A stretch of 64,000 bases of DNA from Klebsiella variicola (GTDB taxonomy: Bacteria > Pseudomonadota > Gammaproteobacteria > Enterobacterales > Enterobacteriaceae): the NCBI RefSeq assembly GCF_000828055.2, contig NZ_CP010523.2, positions 2,480,001-2,544,000 on the forward strand, written 5' to 3'. Numbering within the stretch: position 1 is the stretch's first letter; each line of letters opens with the position of its first letter. Positions 19,468-28,104 of this stretch are shown here, in pieces. The position numbers and the translations under genes were made by a program. The notes beneath the pieces are model-generated. The model saw nothing but the letters and a program-made list of their open reading frames with translations. It was not told the DNA's origin and ran no database searches.

Positions 19468-21036
19468 TTAAAGTCCGTACTGGCGAATAAACCAGGCCGG
19501 GGTACAGCTCCACGCATGGCAGTAACTGTTAATGAGCTTACTGCCATACGGGGAAAAGTCAGGATGCTGTGGGTCGAAAATTTCCCAGAAGGTATCGGCG
19601 CCGGAGTCAACCATCGCCCCCCAGTAGGCTTTGATCTCCGCCACCGCCTCCTCGCGCAGGCCGCACTGCAGCAGGGCGACAATGTGATGATGGCGCAAGT
19701 ACGGGGTATTCATGGCAATGGCGGGCGGCTGTTGCTGCAGGCGGCGCATCAGCGCTTGCCGCTGCCCGGCGGTGCCAACCTCCGCCAGTACCAGCCAGAT
19801 CTGCGACGCCCATGAGACCTGGCGCGCGGCGCCGCTGATAAACACCTGCCGCTCGCTGTCCCACAGGTGGCGGAGGGCGGCCTCTTTCAGCTGCGCGAGC
19901 GTAGCGGTGTAGTCGGCTACCCGCTGCGGTTCAAAACGCTGCGCCAGCCAGAGGGCGCGCTGCAGGCAGTGGATGAGCACCCCCTGCGCCGCCGCCTGTT
20001 TATTCAGATCCGCCTGCCAGTCGATAAATACCCACCAGTCATCGCTGTCGCGCACCAGGCCGTGGGGATCGCAGCGGGTCAGCGCCAGCTCGATTTGCCG
20101 CCGCGCCGTGGGCCACAGCTCACCGACGGTTTCCGTGTCGCCGGTGCTTTGCAGGTAGTTATAAAGTACGTCGATAAAAAATAATGAATAATCAAAGAGA
20201 AAGGTGTCATCGGCGCGCACATCAGGCTGGACAAAGACATTGGCGGAGACCATGCCGTCTTCCCGGGTATGGCCGGCAAACAAGTACAGGCAGCGGCGGA
20301 CCAGATCGTGGTGGCCGAAGGTCACGTCATTGACCAACGCCTGCAGGCGCAGGTCGCCGAGCCACAGCCGACGGTCGCGTTTCGGCCCATCCTCAAATAC
20401 CTCCTGCATGCAGTTTTGCAGGGTGCGAACCGCGACGCTATCAATGGCTTTCAACTGCGGATCGGCGATGACCGCCGGCTGCGGGCTGCCGGCTGAGGTA
20501 ACGGTTTCCAGGGCTATCTCATCGAACTGCAGACGAAATTTGCGCGACAGCGCTTTGACCTCCACCTTCAGGTAGCGCAGGCAGTAGCGACGCGGCAGGT
20601 CAACCCGGGCGGGCAGGACGTCGAGCCACAGATCCTGTTGCTGCAACCAGCTACTGCTCAGCCACCCCTGGTACTCGCTGAACGGCTCGCAGACTTCGCT
20701 CAGCGTTTCGCCGAAGGTGAAGTGCAGATGGGCCGGGGCATCCGGCGGGCTGCCGACGCTGCGGCAGCTGAACTGCAGGTAGCCAACAAAATGGCTGCCA
20801 AAATCAATGATGATGCTGTCGCCGACGCGAAGCGGCTGCTGATAAAACTGCTCAGGCGTGCAGACGGTGTGTCCCCGCCAGCCGTTCAGCGCCGCCGGAT
20901 CGGCGACGGCTTCGACGATGGCCTGCGGCGCCTGGCGCTGACGATGTAGCGCGGGCGTCAGGGCGGCCGCACGCTGTAATAAATGCGGATGGCGGGTCAT
21001 CGCCACACTGGAATTGTATTGAATTGCCTGTGACAT
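19468..21036 (-). CDS. GH78-like intracellular alpha-L-rhamnosidase
   Basis: A 522-residue protein with no signal peptide. An N-terminal beta domain (IIIDFGSHFVGYLQFSC) is followed by a GH78 alpha/alpha barrel containing EDGPKRDRRLWLGDLRLQ, the counterpart of the family's acid-residue motif, and the late barrel element DSGADTFWEIFDP. The short architecture resembles the small GH78 rhamnosidase described from Klebsiella oxytoca. SD GGAGAGGA precedes the ATG. Together with the symporter and porin it forms a rhamnoside-use operon; divergent from an AraC regulator. Confidence 0.8.
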   Translation of the reverse strand: MSQAIQYNSSVAMTRHPHLLQRAAALTPALHRQRQAPQAIVEAVADPAALNGWRGHTVCTPEQFYQQPLRVGDSIIIDFGSHFVGYLQFSCRSVGSPPDAPAHLHFTFGETLSEVCEPFSEYQGWLSSSWLQQQDLWLDVLPARVDLPRRYCLRYLKVEVKALSRKFRLQFDEIALETVTSAGSPQPAVIADPQLKAIDSVAVRTLQNCMQEVFEDGPKRDRRLWLGDLRLQALVNDVTFGHHDLVRRCLYLFAGHTREDGMVSANVFVQPDVRADDTFLFDYSLFFIDVLYNYLQSTGDTETVGELWPTARRQIELALTRCDPHGLVRDSDDWWVFIDWQADLNKQAAAQGVLIHCLQRALWLAQRFEPQRVADYTATLAQLKEAALRHLWDSERQVFISGAARQVSWASQIWLVLAEVGTAGQRQALMRRLQQQPPAIAMNTPYLRHHHIVALLQCGLREEAVAEIKAYWGAMVDSGADTFWEIFDPQHPDFSPYGSKLINSYCHAWSCTPAWFIRQYGL

Positions 21037-21240
21037 ACTGCGTCCTCTCCATTAGGTTAGGCGCAGCATAGGCCGTCGTCTGGCGGCGCCACCACTCTGG
21101 CAATGCCAAACCGTCAGTGAAAATGGCAGGAATAATGAGGTGGGGGCGCTGGCGATCACAAATCCGCACATCGGGCGCGTGGCGAAGGCCGGAATAGATT
21201 ATCGTGCCCCTGCGCACCAGGCTGTTCAGGATTTGCTGTA

Positions 21241-22065
21241 ATGATGACACTGACCGTTGAGTATTATTTCACCCATCCCCAGGATAAGCTCGGCATGTAC
21301 GCCAGCGACCCGGAAGATAATAGCCAGGAGCATGGCCACGAGTTTGCCGAGCTGGTGATCGTCGAGGAGGGGCATGGATTACACGTTATTAATGGCCGCC
21401 CGCTGTATATCCAGCAGGGCGATGTATTTTACGTCCAGCCTGGCGATGTCCACTATTATGATGAACTGGGGACGCTGAAGCTGATTAATGTCTTAATTAA
21501 TCCGGCGGTGGCCTTTCGCTATTTACAGCAGATGGAGGGATTGCTGCAGCAATTATCGGCGCAGCGCGCCGCCTGCTATGGCTGGCTGGCGCCGGAGACC
21601 CGCAGCTATTGTCGGGAACTGGTGGAAAAGATATTTTCCCCGGCGCTGAGGGCGGCGGATAATACCCCGCAACGGGAGTCTCTCTTTTTCCAGCTGGTGA
21701 CCACCATTCTTACAGCCGAGTCGGAAGCCGAATATAGCAGCACCCGCTATAAACTGCATAAATTACTCACCTGGCTGCAGGAGCACTGTTTCGAAGAACA
21801 TAACTGGCAGCAGCTGGCGGAGCAATTTCATCTCACCACCCGCACGGCGTTTCGCCATATTAAAGAGGCCACGGGCTTAACGCCGGATAATTATCTGAAA
21901 CGTCTGCGACTGGTCTCCGCGCGGGTCAAATTACGTGAAACGGAGATGTCCATTACCGAAGTGGCTTATCTGTGCGGCTTCGCCAACAGCAACCACTTTA
22001 CCACTCTGTATAAAAAAGTGTTTGGCCTGACCCCCAGCGCCGATCGCCGCCGCCCTCCGGGTTGA
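21241..22065 (+). CDS. AraC-family transcriptional activator (RhaS/RhaR-like)
   Basis: A 274-residue regulator. The N-terminal cupin sensing domain is seen in HGHEFAELVIVEEGHGLHVINGRPLYIQQGDVFYVQPGDVHYY; the C-terminal double HTH is LAEQFHLTTRTAFRHIKEATGLTPDNYLKRLRL and ITEVAYLCGFANSNHFTTLYKKVFGLTP. This layout matches the rhamnose activators. It is divergent from the rhamnosidase operon (204-bp shared region), so it likely activates that operon when a rhamnoside or rhamnose is bound. Confidence 0.87.
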   Translation: MMTLTVEYYFTHPQDKLGMYASDPEDNSQEHGHEFAELVIVEEGHGLHVINGRPLYIQQGDVFYVQPGDVHYYDELGTLKLINVLINPAVAFRYLQQMEGLLQQLSAQRAACYGWLAPETRSYCRELVEKIFSPALRAADNTPQRESLFFQLVTTILTAESEAEYSSTRYKLHKLLTWLQEHCFEEHNWQQLAEQFHLTTRTAFRHIKEATGLTPDNYLKRLRLVSARVKLRETEMSITEVAYLCGFANSNHFTTLYKKVFGLTPSADRRRPPG

Positions 22066-22074
22066 AAAGGGGGG

Positions 22075-22113
22075 GCCGCAGGCTGGGCAGGGGAAAAATC
22101 TGCCGCCTGCGGC
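22075..22113. terminator. hairpin between convergent AraC and flavin-reductase genes
   Basis: Nested inverted repeat: outer arms GCCGCAGG/CCTGCGGC, inner arms GGCAG/CTGCC around GGGAAAAAT. It sits between the two converging stops, fitting a bidirectional terminator, although there is no T-run. Confidence 0.55.
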
Positions 22114-22122
22114 AGGTCACGC

Positions 22123-22704
22123 TTACTCGTCGAGGGAGTTTGCCCGCACATGACGACCGCTGGCGACAAAATTGCCGGTGCCAAGATGATGCAGGGTATT
22201 GAGCTTATCATCGTCGAACTGCCAGCGTCCGGTGACGAACGCGCGTTCATCGGCGGCGGCAGACACCACCTCCCCGAACAGGGTGTCGTACTGGGTCTGG
22301 GCCGCCGTCGCCGGCAGCAGTCGGCACTCCATCCATGCCAGACACTTCTCCTCGATCAGCGGCAACCCCAGCTCCGGACCGGTCACTACCGGGATCCCCC
22401 AGGCATTGAATTTGTCCTCATCGCGGCCGCTGACGCTGCCGACGGCGTAGGTCCAGCTGGCGGCGGCGACGCCGGGGACCACAATGCCGAAGGTGCCGTT
22501 GCGCTCGATGATCTCCCGCGTCCAGGTACTTTTATCCACCACGATAGCCACCCGCGGCGGGGCGAATTCCACCGGCATTGACCAGGCGGCGGCCATGACG
22601 TTGCGCCGGTCAGACGGGGCATCGTAGCTGGTGATCAAAATGGTCGGGCCGTGGTTGAGCAGGCGGCTGGCGTACTGCAGTTCAACGTGGCGAAAGCGGC
22701 TCAT
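22123..22704 (-). CDS. flavin reductase-family protein (FMN-binding split barrel)
   Basis: A 193-residue protein beginning MSRFRHVELQYASRLLNHG, then the FMN-site blocks PTILITSYDAP, NVMAAAWSMPVEFAPPRVAIVVDKSTWT and NGTFGIVVPG, typical of the flavin reductase-like split-barrel family. I used the ATG at 22704 (AGGAACGCCT upstream); a longer in-frame extension into the ABC region is spurious. It could supply reduced flavin to the luciferase-like monooxygenases in this window, but it is not in their operons. It is divergent from the ferric-type ABC importer. Confidence 0.82.
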   Translation of the reverse strand: MSRFRHVELQYASRLLNHGPTILITSYDAPSDRRNVMAAAWSMPVEFAPPRVAIVVDKSTWTREIIERNGTFGIVVPGVAAASWTYAVGSVSGRDEDKFNAWGIPVVTGPELGLPLIEEKCLAWMECRLLPATAAQTQYDTLFGEVVSAAADERAFVTGRWQFDDDKLNTLHHLGTGNFVASGRHVRANSLDE

Positions 22705-22826
22705 AGGCGTTCCTTGAATAATGGGTCGGTTGGCAGGTAACACGTTAAGCCGCAATGAAAATGTAATCAATACGTCATCTCGTCTGACTATAGTCGCCAG
22801 CACTAAGTCCCAAAGAGGATCACAAT

Positions 22827-22919
22827 ATGTTGGCTCCCCTGATGTTATCCCAGGTGAGCGTGCCCCGTCGGATGTCGGCCGCCGGGCAGGTCTCGCTGTC
22901 CCGAAAGGGAGGGCGATGA
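22827..22919 (+). CDS. candidate 30-residue leader ORF coupled to the ABC ATPase gene
   Basis: The ATG at 22827 is preceded by AGAGGA with good spacing and opens a frame of 30 codons (MLAPLMLSQVSVPRRMSAAG...), ending in a TGA at 22917-22919 that overlaps the two candidate ATGs (22916, 22919) of the ABC ATPase. Stop-start overlap of this kind supports translational coupling. I recognise no homologue. The peptide is basic with no membrane segment. It may be an artefact; conservation of the frame in relatives would decide. Confidence 0.35.
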   Translation: MLAPLMLSQVSVPRRMSAAGQVSLSRKGGR

Positions 22920-23620
22920 TGCGCACGCTGACCCCTATCACCCTGCAGGAGGTCTCTTTTGCCTTCGCAGAGACTCCCGTTCTTGACCGTTTCTCGTTGC
23001 ATATCGACCCCGGCCGCATCGTGGCGCTACTGGGGCCGTCCGGCTGCGGCAAAAGCACTTTGCTGCGTCTGCTGGCCGGGCTGAGCGTGCCGGCCAGCGG
23101 CGAAATCCGCTTTGGCGACAGGCTGGTCGCCCGCGCAGGATGGGGATTGCCCCCGGAGCAGCGCGATATCGGCATGGTTTTTCAGGATTACGCCCTCTGG
23201 CCGCATATGAGCGTGGCGCAGAACGTCGCCTTTCCGCTGCGCATGCGCGGCGTCTCCCGTAGCGAACGCGAGCGCCGGGTCAGCGAGGCGCTGGCGCGGG
23301 TAGGCCTCAACGGTTTCGCCGAACGTAAACCCTCTGGTCTTTCTGGCGGTCAGCAGCAGCGGGTGGCGCTGGCGCGGGCGATCGTCGCCGCACCGCGGGT
23401 GCTGCTGTTTGATGAACCGCTCTCCAACCTGGATAGCGAACTGCGCGAATCGCTGTGCGGCGAAATGAGCCGCCTGTTGCGACAGCTCGGCATCACCGCC
23501 GTGTATGTCACCCATGACCGACGTGAAGCCGAGCTGTTAGCTGACCAGATTGTCTATTTATCCGCGGGCCGCGTGGCCGCTGTCCGCGCCGTTACGCCAA
23601 CCTCAGGGGAAGTTGCATGA
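22919..23620 (+). CDS. ABC transporter ATP-binding protein, ferric-type, short form
   Basis: A 233-residue ATPase: Walker A GPSGCGKST, Q-loop VFQDYALWPHM, signature LSGGQQQRVALARAI, Walker B VLLFDEPLSNLD, H-loop YVTHDRREA. The sequence looks like FbpC/AfuC/PotA-type ATPases but ends right after the nucleotide-binding domain, lacking the roughly 100-residue C-terminal regulatory (TOBE) domain of those families. Start at 22919 with GGGAGGG upstream. It overlaps the binding-protein gene by 4 nt (ATGA). It powers the importer with the next two genes. Confidence 0.85.
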   Translation: MRTLTPITLQEVSFAFAETPVLDRFSLHIDPGRIVALLGPSGCGKSTLLRLLAGLSVPASGEIRFGDRLVARAGWGLPPEQRDIGMVFQDYALWPHMSVAQNVAFPLRMRGVSRSERERRVSEALARVGLNGFAERKPSGLSGGQQQRVALARAIVAAPRVLLFDEPLSNLDSELRESLCGEMSRLLRQLGITAVYVTHDRREAELLADQIVYLSAGRVAAVRAVTPTSGEVA

Positions 23621-24585
23621 ACACCGTTATGACCGTTAAGAAAGGAGTGGTACTCGCGATGGCTCTTTCCGCCATGATGCTCTCCAGCGCCCATGCGCTG
23701 ACCGTTTACACCGCCGGACCCGGCTCGCTGGCGAAAAGCCTGGCCAGCGGTTTTGAACAACAGACCGGGGTGAAGGTGACGGTTTTCCAGGCCACCACCG
23801 GCAAAGTAATGGCCCGACTGGAGGCCGAGCAGGCCAACCCGCAGGCGGATGTGCTGATCTCCGCCTCGTGGGATACCGCCGAAGATCTGCACCAGCGGGG
23901 CTGGTTGCTGCCTTTTGCGAGCGCCAATGCCGACCAGGTACCGGCGAACCTGAAATCGGCGGACTATATCGCCCAGGGCGTCTCCGCCCTGGGCATTGTC
24001 TGGAACAGTAAAAGCGGTACCCCGGAACCGAAAGAGTGGCGGGATCTCACCCAGCCGGCGTTTAAAGACAAGGTGACAACCCCCGACCCGGCGCTCTCCG
24101 GTGCGTCGCTGGATTTGCTGATCGGGCTGCAAAACAGCATGGGCGACCAGGCCTGGCAACTGTTTGACGATCTGAAAAAGAACGGCATGGTGGTCAGCGG
24201 ACCCAACGCCCAGGCGGTGACGCCGGTGATGCAGGGGGCGAAAGCGGCGGTGTTTGGCGCGGTGGATTATGTCTCCTACGGCAATATTCAGCAGGGCGAG
24301 TCGCTGAAGGTGATCTTCCCGGCCAGCGGAACAGTGATTGCCCCGCGCCCGATGATGATCCTCAAAACCAGCCAGCATGCCGACGATGCCAAAGCCTTTA
24401 TCGATTACGTGCTGTCGCCGGAGGGGCAGGCGAGGGTTGCCGATGCCTGGCTGATGCCCGCCCGCCGCGACGTGGCGGCCAAACGTCCGCTACTGGACGC
24501 GCTGAAGGTGCTGCCCACCACCAGCGAAGGCAGCAGCGAGCGGGGCGCCGTGCTCGCCCGCTTCAGTCAGCTGTACGCGCAGTAA
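23617..24585 (+). CDS. ABC transporter extracellular solute-binding protein (ferric-type family)
   Basis: A 322-residue periplasmic protein. Signal peptide about residues 1-27 (VVLAMALSAMMLSSAHA), mature start LTVYTAGPGSLAKSLASGFEQQTGVKV, the opening of the FbpA/AfuA/FutA family. Only one tyrosine stands in the AAVFGAVDYVSYGN region where FbpA has its iron-binding YY pair, so the ligand may be iron or another small anion-chelated solute such as a phosphonate. It sits between the ATPase and the double-length permease. Confidence 0.82.
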   Translation: MNTVMTVKKGVVLAMALSAMMLSSAHALTVYTAGPGSLAKSLASGFEQQTGVKVTVFQATTGKVMARLEAEQANPQADVLISASWDTAEDLHQRGWLLPFASANADQVPANLKSADYIAQGVSALGIVWNSKSGTPEPKEWRDLTQPAFKDKVTTPDPALSGASLDLLIGLQNSMGDQAWQLFDDLKKNGMVVSGPNAQAVTPVMQGAKAAVFGAVDYVSYGNIQQGESLKVIFPASGTVIAPRPMMILKTSQHADDAKAFIDYVLSPEGQARVADAWLMPARRDVAAKRPLLDALKVLPTTSEGSSERGAVLARFSQLYAQ

Positions 24586-24643
24586 TTGACTCGGTTCCTC
24601 CGGCGCTGGCCGCCGGGGGACCCCTCAGCTTCAGGAACCGGTT

Positions 24644-26299
24644 GTGAAACAAACATTCCTTTCCGGCGCGACCCTCGCCGCCCTGGTGATGCTGGTCGCG
24701 TTGCCGTTAGTGTTTATTCTGCTGCAGGCGATTTTTCCCCATTTTAGCGCCGGTTCGCTCGGGGACGCCTTTGGCGGCGTCTCGGCGCTGCTGGCCGATC
24801 CCCAGTTACCGGCGATGCTCGGCGGTACGCTGTGGATCGCCGCCGGCGTGGCGCTGGTCAGCGTAATGATTGGCCTGCCGCTCGGCATCCTGCGCGGTAT
24901 GTTTTCGCTGCCGCTGCCCCGACTGTGGGATCTCCTGTTTTTGATCCCCTTTCTGACGCCACCCTATATCTCGGCGCTCTCCTGGATGCTGGCCCTGCAA
25001 AGCCAGGGCTATCTGCAGCAGCTGACCGGCTGGCAACTGAACGATCTGCTGTTCAGCCGCAGCGGTATCGTGCTGGTGATGACCTTTAATATTTTCCCGG
25101 TGGTGTACTTTGCCGTCTCCCGCAGCCTGCTGGCGAGCGGGACCCGGCTGGCGGTGGTCGCCCGCGTCCATGGCGCCAGCGCCTGGCGCGCCTTCTGGCA
25201 CGTGACACTGCCGATGCTCTCCCCGGCGCTGGCGGCGGGCACGCTGCTGGCGTTTACCCTCGCTATCGAGGAGTTTGGCGTACCGGCGGCGCTGGGCAGC
25301 CGGGCGGGAGTGGTGATGCTGACGGTCGGTATTGAGAAAAAGCTGGCCGACTGGCCGGTGGACCTTACCGGCGCCGCGCTGCTGTCGCTGCTGTTGATGG
25401 CGGTGGCGTTGTTCGCCTGGTGGCTGCAAAAGCGGCTGGTGGGGGAGAAAGAGGTCACCAGCGTCACCGGCAAGCCGGGAGAAAACCGCGGGGCATCGCT
25501 GGGCTGGATGACGCTGCCCGCCGTGCTGGTGATGGCGGCCGTCGGCGGCCTGGCGGTCGGCGTCCCTGCCGCCTCGATGATGCTCACCAGCGTGATGGGC
25601 ACGCTCTCAGGGGGCGTGAGTGTTGAGAATGTCACGCTACGTCACTTCGCGGCGCTGTTTGACCAGCAGGGGGATGCCCTGTCGGCCCTCGGCACCAGCC
25701 TGTCGCTGGCCCTGGGCTCGGCGCTGATCGTCGGCGTGCTGGGCCTGCTGGCCGCCTGGCTGGTGATGGTGCAGAAGATTAAAGGGCGCGGGATGGTGGA
25801 CGCGCTGTCGCTGATGCCGGCGGCGCTGCCGGGCGTGGTGGTGGGAGTCGGTTTGATCCTGCTGTGGAATCAGCCTTTCTGGCCGCGCTCGCCTTATAAC
25901 ACGCTGTGGATGTTGCTGCTCTCCTATTGCTGCCTGCTGTTGCCCTGGCCGGTGCGCTATGTCGGCAGCGCGCTGCGCCAGCTGGGCCCCAATCTTGAGT
26001 CCGCCGCCCGGGTGCACGGGGCGTCGCCACTGCAGGCGCTGCGGTTGATTGTCCTGCCGCTGGTCTTTCCGGCGCTGCTGGCGGCGATGCTGATGGTGTT
26101 CGCGGTGGCCTCCCGGGAGCTGGTGACCTCGCTGCTGCTCTCTCCGGCCGGTACGCAAACCGTGGCGGTGTTTATCTGGCGCCAGTTCGAACAGGGTTCC
26201 GTCGGTCAGGGCATGGCGATGGCCAGCCTGACGTTGTTGACCGGTCTGGTCCTGATGCTGACGGCGCTGGCGCTGATGCAGCGCAGCACGCGCGGTTAA
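24644..26299 (+). CDS. ABC transporter permease, fused two-domain ferric type
   Basis: A 551-residue permease with two homologous halves of about six TM each, as in FbpB/AfuB. Each half carries an EAA loop: ARVHGASAWRAFWHVTLPMLSPALAAG and ARVHGASPLQALRLIVLPLVFPALLAA. Translation begins at GTG (24644) with AGGA eight nt upstream. It follows the binding-protein gene by 58 bp containing a CCGGCG/CGCCGG hairpin. As both permease domains are in one chain, it completes the transporter with the two preceding genes. Confidence 0.87.
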   Translation: MKQTFLSGATLAALVMLVALPLVFILLQAIFPHFSAGSLGDAFGGVSALLADPQLPAMLGGTLWIAAGVALVSVMIGLPLGILRGMFSLPLPRLWDLLFLIPFLTPPYISALSWMLALQSQGYLQQLTGWQLNDLLFSRSGIVLVMTFNIFPVVYFAVSRSLLASGTRLAVVARVHGASAWRAFWHVTLPMLSPALAAGTLLAFTLAIEEFGVPAALGSRAGVVMLTVGIEKKLADWPVDLTGAALLSLLLMAVALFAWWLQKRLVGEKEVTSVTGKPGENRGASLGWMTLPAVLVMAAVGGLAVGVPAASMMLTSVMGTLSGGVSVENVTLRHFAALFDQQGDALSALGTSLSLALGSALIVGVLGLLAAWLVMVQKIKGRGMVDALSLMPAALPGVVVGVGLILLWNQPFWPRSPYNTLWMLLLSYCCLLLPWPVRYVGSALRQLGPNLESAARVHGASPLQALRLIVLPLVFPALLAAMLMVFAVASRELVTSLLLSPAGTQTVAVFIWRQFEQGSVGQGMAMASLTLLTGLVLMLTALALMQRSTRG

Positions 26300-26375
26300 C
26301 GACAAGCGCACAAAAAAGACGGTCGGCGCGGAAAAATAGGCTATAAATGTCGGACACCTACAGCTGGAGGCCTTG

Positions 26376-27221
26376 ATGAGTCCCTTTTTACGCGCCTATT
26401 TTTCCCGTCTGGGCTGGACGGGTGAGCCTGATGTATCCATTGATACCCTACGGGAACTGCATCTGCAGCATAACAGCGCCATCCCCTTTGAAAACCTCGA
26501 CGTCCTGCTGCCGCGTGAGATCCACCTTGACGATCGGGCTCTGGAAGAGAAGCTGATCGCCGCCCGCCGCGGGGGGTATTGTTTTGAACAGAATGGTCTG
26601 CTGGAGCGCGCGCTGCGCGAGATAGGCTTTAACGTCCGCAGCCTGCTGGGCCGCGTGGTGCTGGCCAATCCGCCGCAGATGCCGCCGCGTACTCACCGTT
26701 TATTGCTGGTGGAAGTGGCCGGCGAGCGCTGGATCGCCGACGTCGGCTTCGGCGGCCAGACGCTGACCGCGCCGATCAAACTGCTGGCCGATATCCCCCA
26801 GCAAACGCCGCATGGCAGCTATCGTCTGGTGCATGAAGGGGATGAATGGACGCTGCAGTTCAACCACCACGAGCACTGGCAGTCGATGTACCATTTCGAT
26901 TTAGGTCGCCAGTATGCGTCTGATTATGTGATGGGCAACTTCTGGTCGGCGCACTGGCCACAGTCTCACTTCCGTCACCATCTGCTGATGTGCCGTCATC
27001 TGCCGGACGGCGGCAAAATGACCCTCACCAATTTCCACTTTACCCACTGGGAGAATAACCACGTGGTGGAGAAGATCGATTTTGCCGATGTCTCCGCGCT
27101 GTATGAAGCGCTGCAGACCCGCTTCGGGCTGGGCGTGGACGATCCTAAACATGGCTTTAGTGAAGCGGCGCTGGCGGCGGTAATGGCGGCGTTCGATACC
27201 CATCCGGAAGCCGGGAAGTAA
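26376..27221 (+). CDS. nhoA: arylamine N-acetyltransferase
   Basis: A 281-residue NAT enzyme, the same length as E. coli NhoA. The catalytic triad is visible: Cys69 in RRGGYCFEQN, His107 in PPRTHRLLLVE and Asp122 in RWIADVGFGG. N-terminal ELHLQHNSAIPFENLDVLL is a family signature. It transfers acetyl from acetyl-CoA to arylamines, hydrazines and N-hydroxyarylamines in the cytoplasm. GGAGG five nt before ATG 26376 fixes the start over a TTG three bases earlier. Confidence 0.92.
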   Translation: MSPFLRAYFSRLGWTGEPDVSIDTLRELHLQHNSAIPFENLDVLLPREIHLDDRALEEKLIAARRGGYCFEQNGLLERALREIGFNVRSLLGRVVLANPPQMPPRTHRLLLVEVAGERWIADVGFGGQTLTAPIKLLADIPQQTPHGSYRLVHEGDEWTLQFNHHEHWQSMYHFDLGRQYASDYVMGNFWSAHWPQSHFRHHLLMCRHLPDGGKMTLTNFHFTHWENNHVVEKIDFADVSALYEALQTRFGLGVDDPKHGFSEAALAAVMAAFDTHPEAGK

Positions 27222-27232
27222 ATTTCCTGATA

Positions 27233-27326
27233 CCCGGTGGCGCTGCGCTGACCGGGCCTGAGGGAAAGCTATCGAATGAAGATAGAAGCGTTTTGTAGGC
27301 CGGATAAGGCGTAGCCGCTATCCGGC
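27233..27326. repeat. REP/BIME-type palindromic repeats
   Basis: A 24-bp palindrome at 27233-27256 (CCCGGTGGCGC...CTGACCGGG) and a REP unit at 27299-27326 (GCCGGATAAGGCGTAGCCGC..ATCCGGC). Same two unit types and order as at 12769-12856. It lies between the convergent NAT and TetR genes, the usual place for such elements. Confidence 0.8.
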
Positions 27327-27409
27327 AAACTAACGGCGCAACGGGGTCAATGGCCTCCGCCAGCAGTCAGTGCCCGCGATGGATCCCTGCCACGCTCTGG
27401 CAGCGTCCG

Positions 27410-27985
27410 CTAAAACAATTCCATGGTAATCATCTTATTCAAATAACGGCTAAACGCCGCATCATCCAGGGCCTGGGTGCCAAGGGCGTAAATCCCGTCG
27501 AGGCCGCACACCAGGGCGATAAAACGCCAGGCGATATCCGCCGCAGGCTCAGCCGATCGAAATTCACCGCAGGCGAGGCCCTGCTCGATGATGGCGACGG
27601 TCTCTTCATGCCACATGGTCATCGTCAGCAGGTAGGCCGCTTTGATATCCGGATCGCTGTCGGCCAGCACCTGGCCTTCGCGCCACAGGCGGATATAGGG
27701 CTCCAGCCGGCCATCTTCGCTGCCGATCATCGAGAATAACCGCTCGCGCCAGCTGGCGTCTTCGGCCACCAGCGGCATATCGAGCATCTCGCGGATCAGA
27801 CGGATGAAAACCTGTGATTTCAGCTCGCCGATGGAGGAGAAGTGGTGGTGCAACTGCCCGGCGGCCACCTCGGCTTCGCGGGCGATCTGCCGCACGGTCA
27901 TGGCGGCAAAGCCGCCGCGCAGCGCCAGCCGCATGGCGGCCTGCATAATCCCTTCCCGTCGTGCATCCCGCTGTAAATAGTGCAT
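27410..27985 (-). CDS. smvR: TetR-family repressor of smvA
   Basis: A 191-residue TetR regulator. HTH in residues about 12-55 (GIMQAAMRLALRGGFAAMTVRQIAREAEVAAGQLHHHFSSIGELK); the rest is the helical ligand domain. It is divergent from the SmvA efflux gene, the known Klebsiella arrangement in which loss of SmvR derepresses the pump and raises tolerance to chlorhexidine and other cationic biocides. The 119-bp gap holds two dyads that look like its operators. The frame here is intact, so repression should be functional. Confidence 0.82.
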   Translation of the reverse strand: MHYLQRDARREGIMQAAMRLALRGGFAAMTVRQIAREAEVAAGQLHHHFSSIGELKSQVFIRLIREMLDMPLVAEDASWRERLFSMIGSEDGRLEPYIRLWREGQVLADSDPDIKAAYLLTMTMWHEETVAIIEQGLACGEFRSAEPAADIAWRFIALVCGLDGIYALGTQALDDAAFSRYLNKMITMELF

Positions 27986-28028
27986 AGAACCCCGCTGTCA
28001 TCTGGCTTTGGCCGAGTGTAACAAAAAG

Positions 28029-28044
28029 TTGGACATGCGTTCAA
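28029..28044. promoter_or_regulatory. candidate SmvR operator 1
   Basis: TTGGACATGCGTTCAA, an imperfect dyad (TTG-AC....GT-CAA arms). It shares the TGGAC-4nt-GT-CA pattern with the dyad at 28067; centres are 37 bp apart. Both lie in the smvR-smvA intergenic region. Confidence 0.6.
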
Positions 28045-28066
28045 CAATCCGGCAGGATCGCCATCC

Positions 28067-28080
28067 TGGACGTGTGTCCA
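28067..28080. promoter_or_regulatory. candidate SmvR operator 2
   Basis: TGGACGTGTGTCCA: TGGAC/GTCCA arms around GTGT, located 24 bp before the smvA ATG at 28105. It would overlap the smvA promoter or transcription start. Confidence 0.6.
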
Positions 28081-28104
28081 ATTTCCAACATTGAGGTACA
28101 AGCT

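Noticed and set aside
22705-23175. A 157-residue N-terminal extension of the flavin reductase
   Set aside because: It runs antisense through the divergent ABC gene; the ATG at 22704 has a proper ribosome site and gives the family's normal length.
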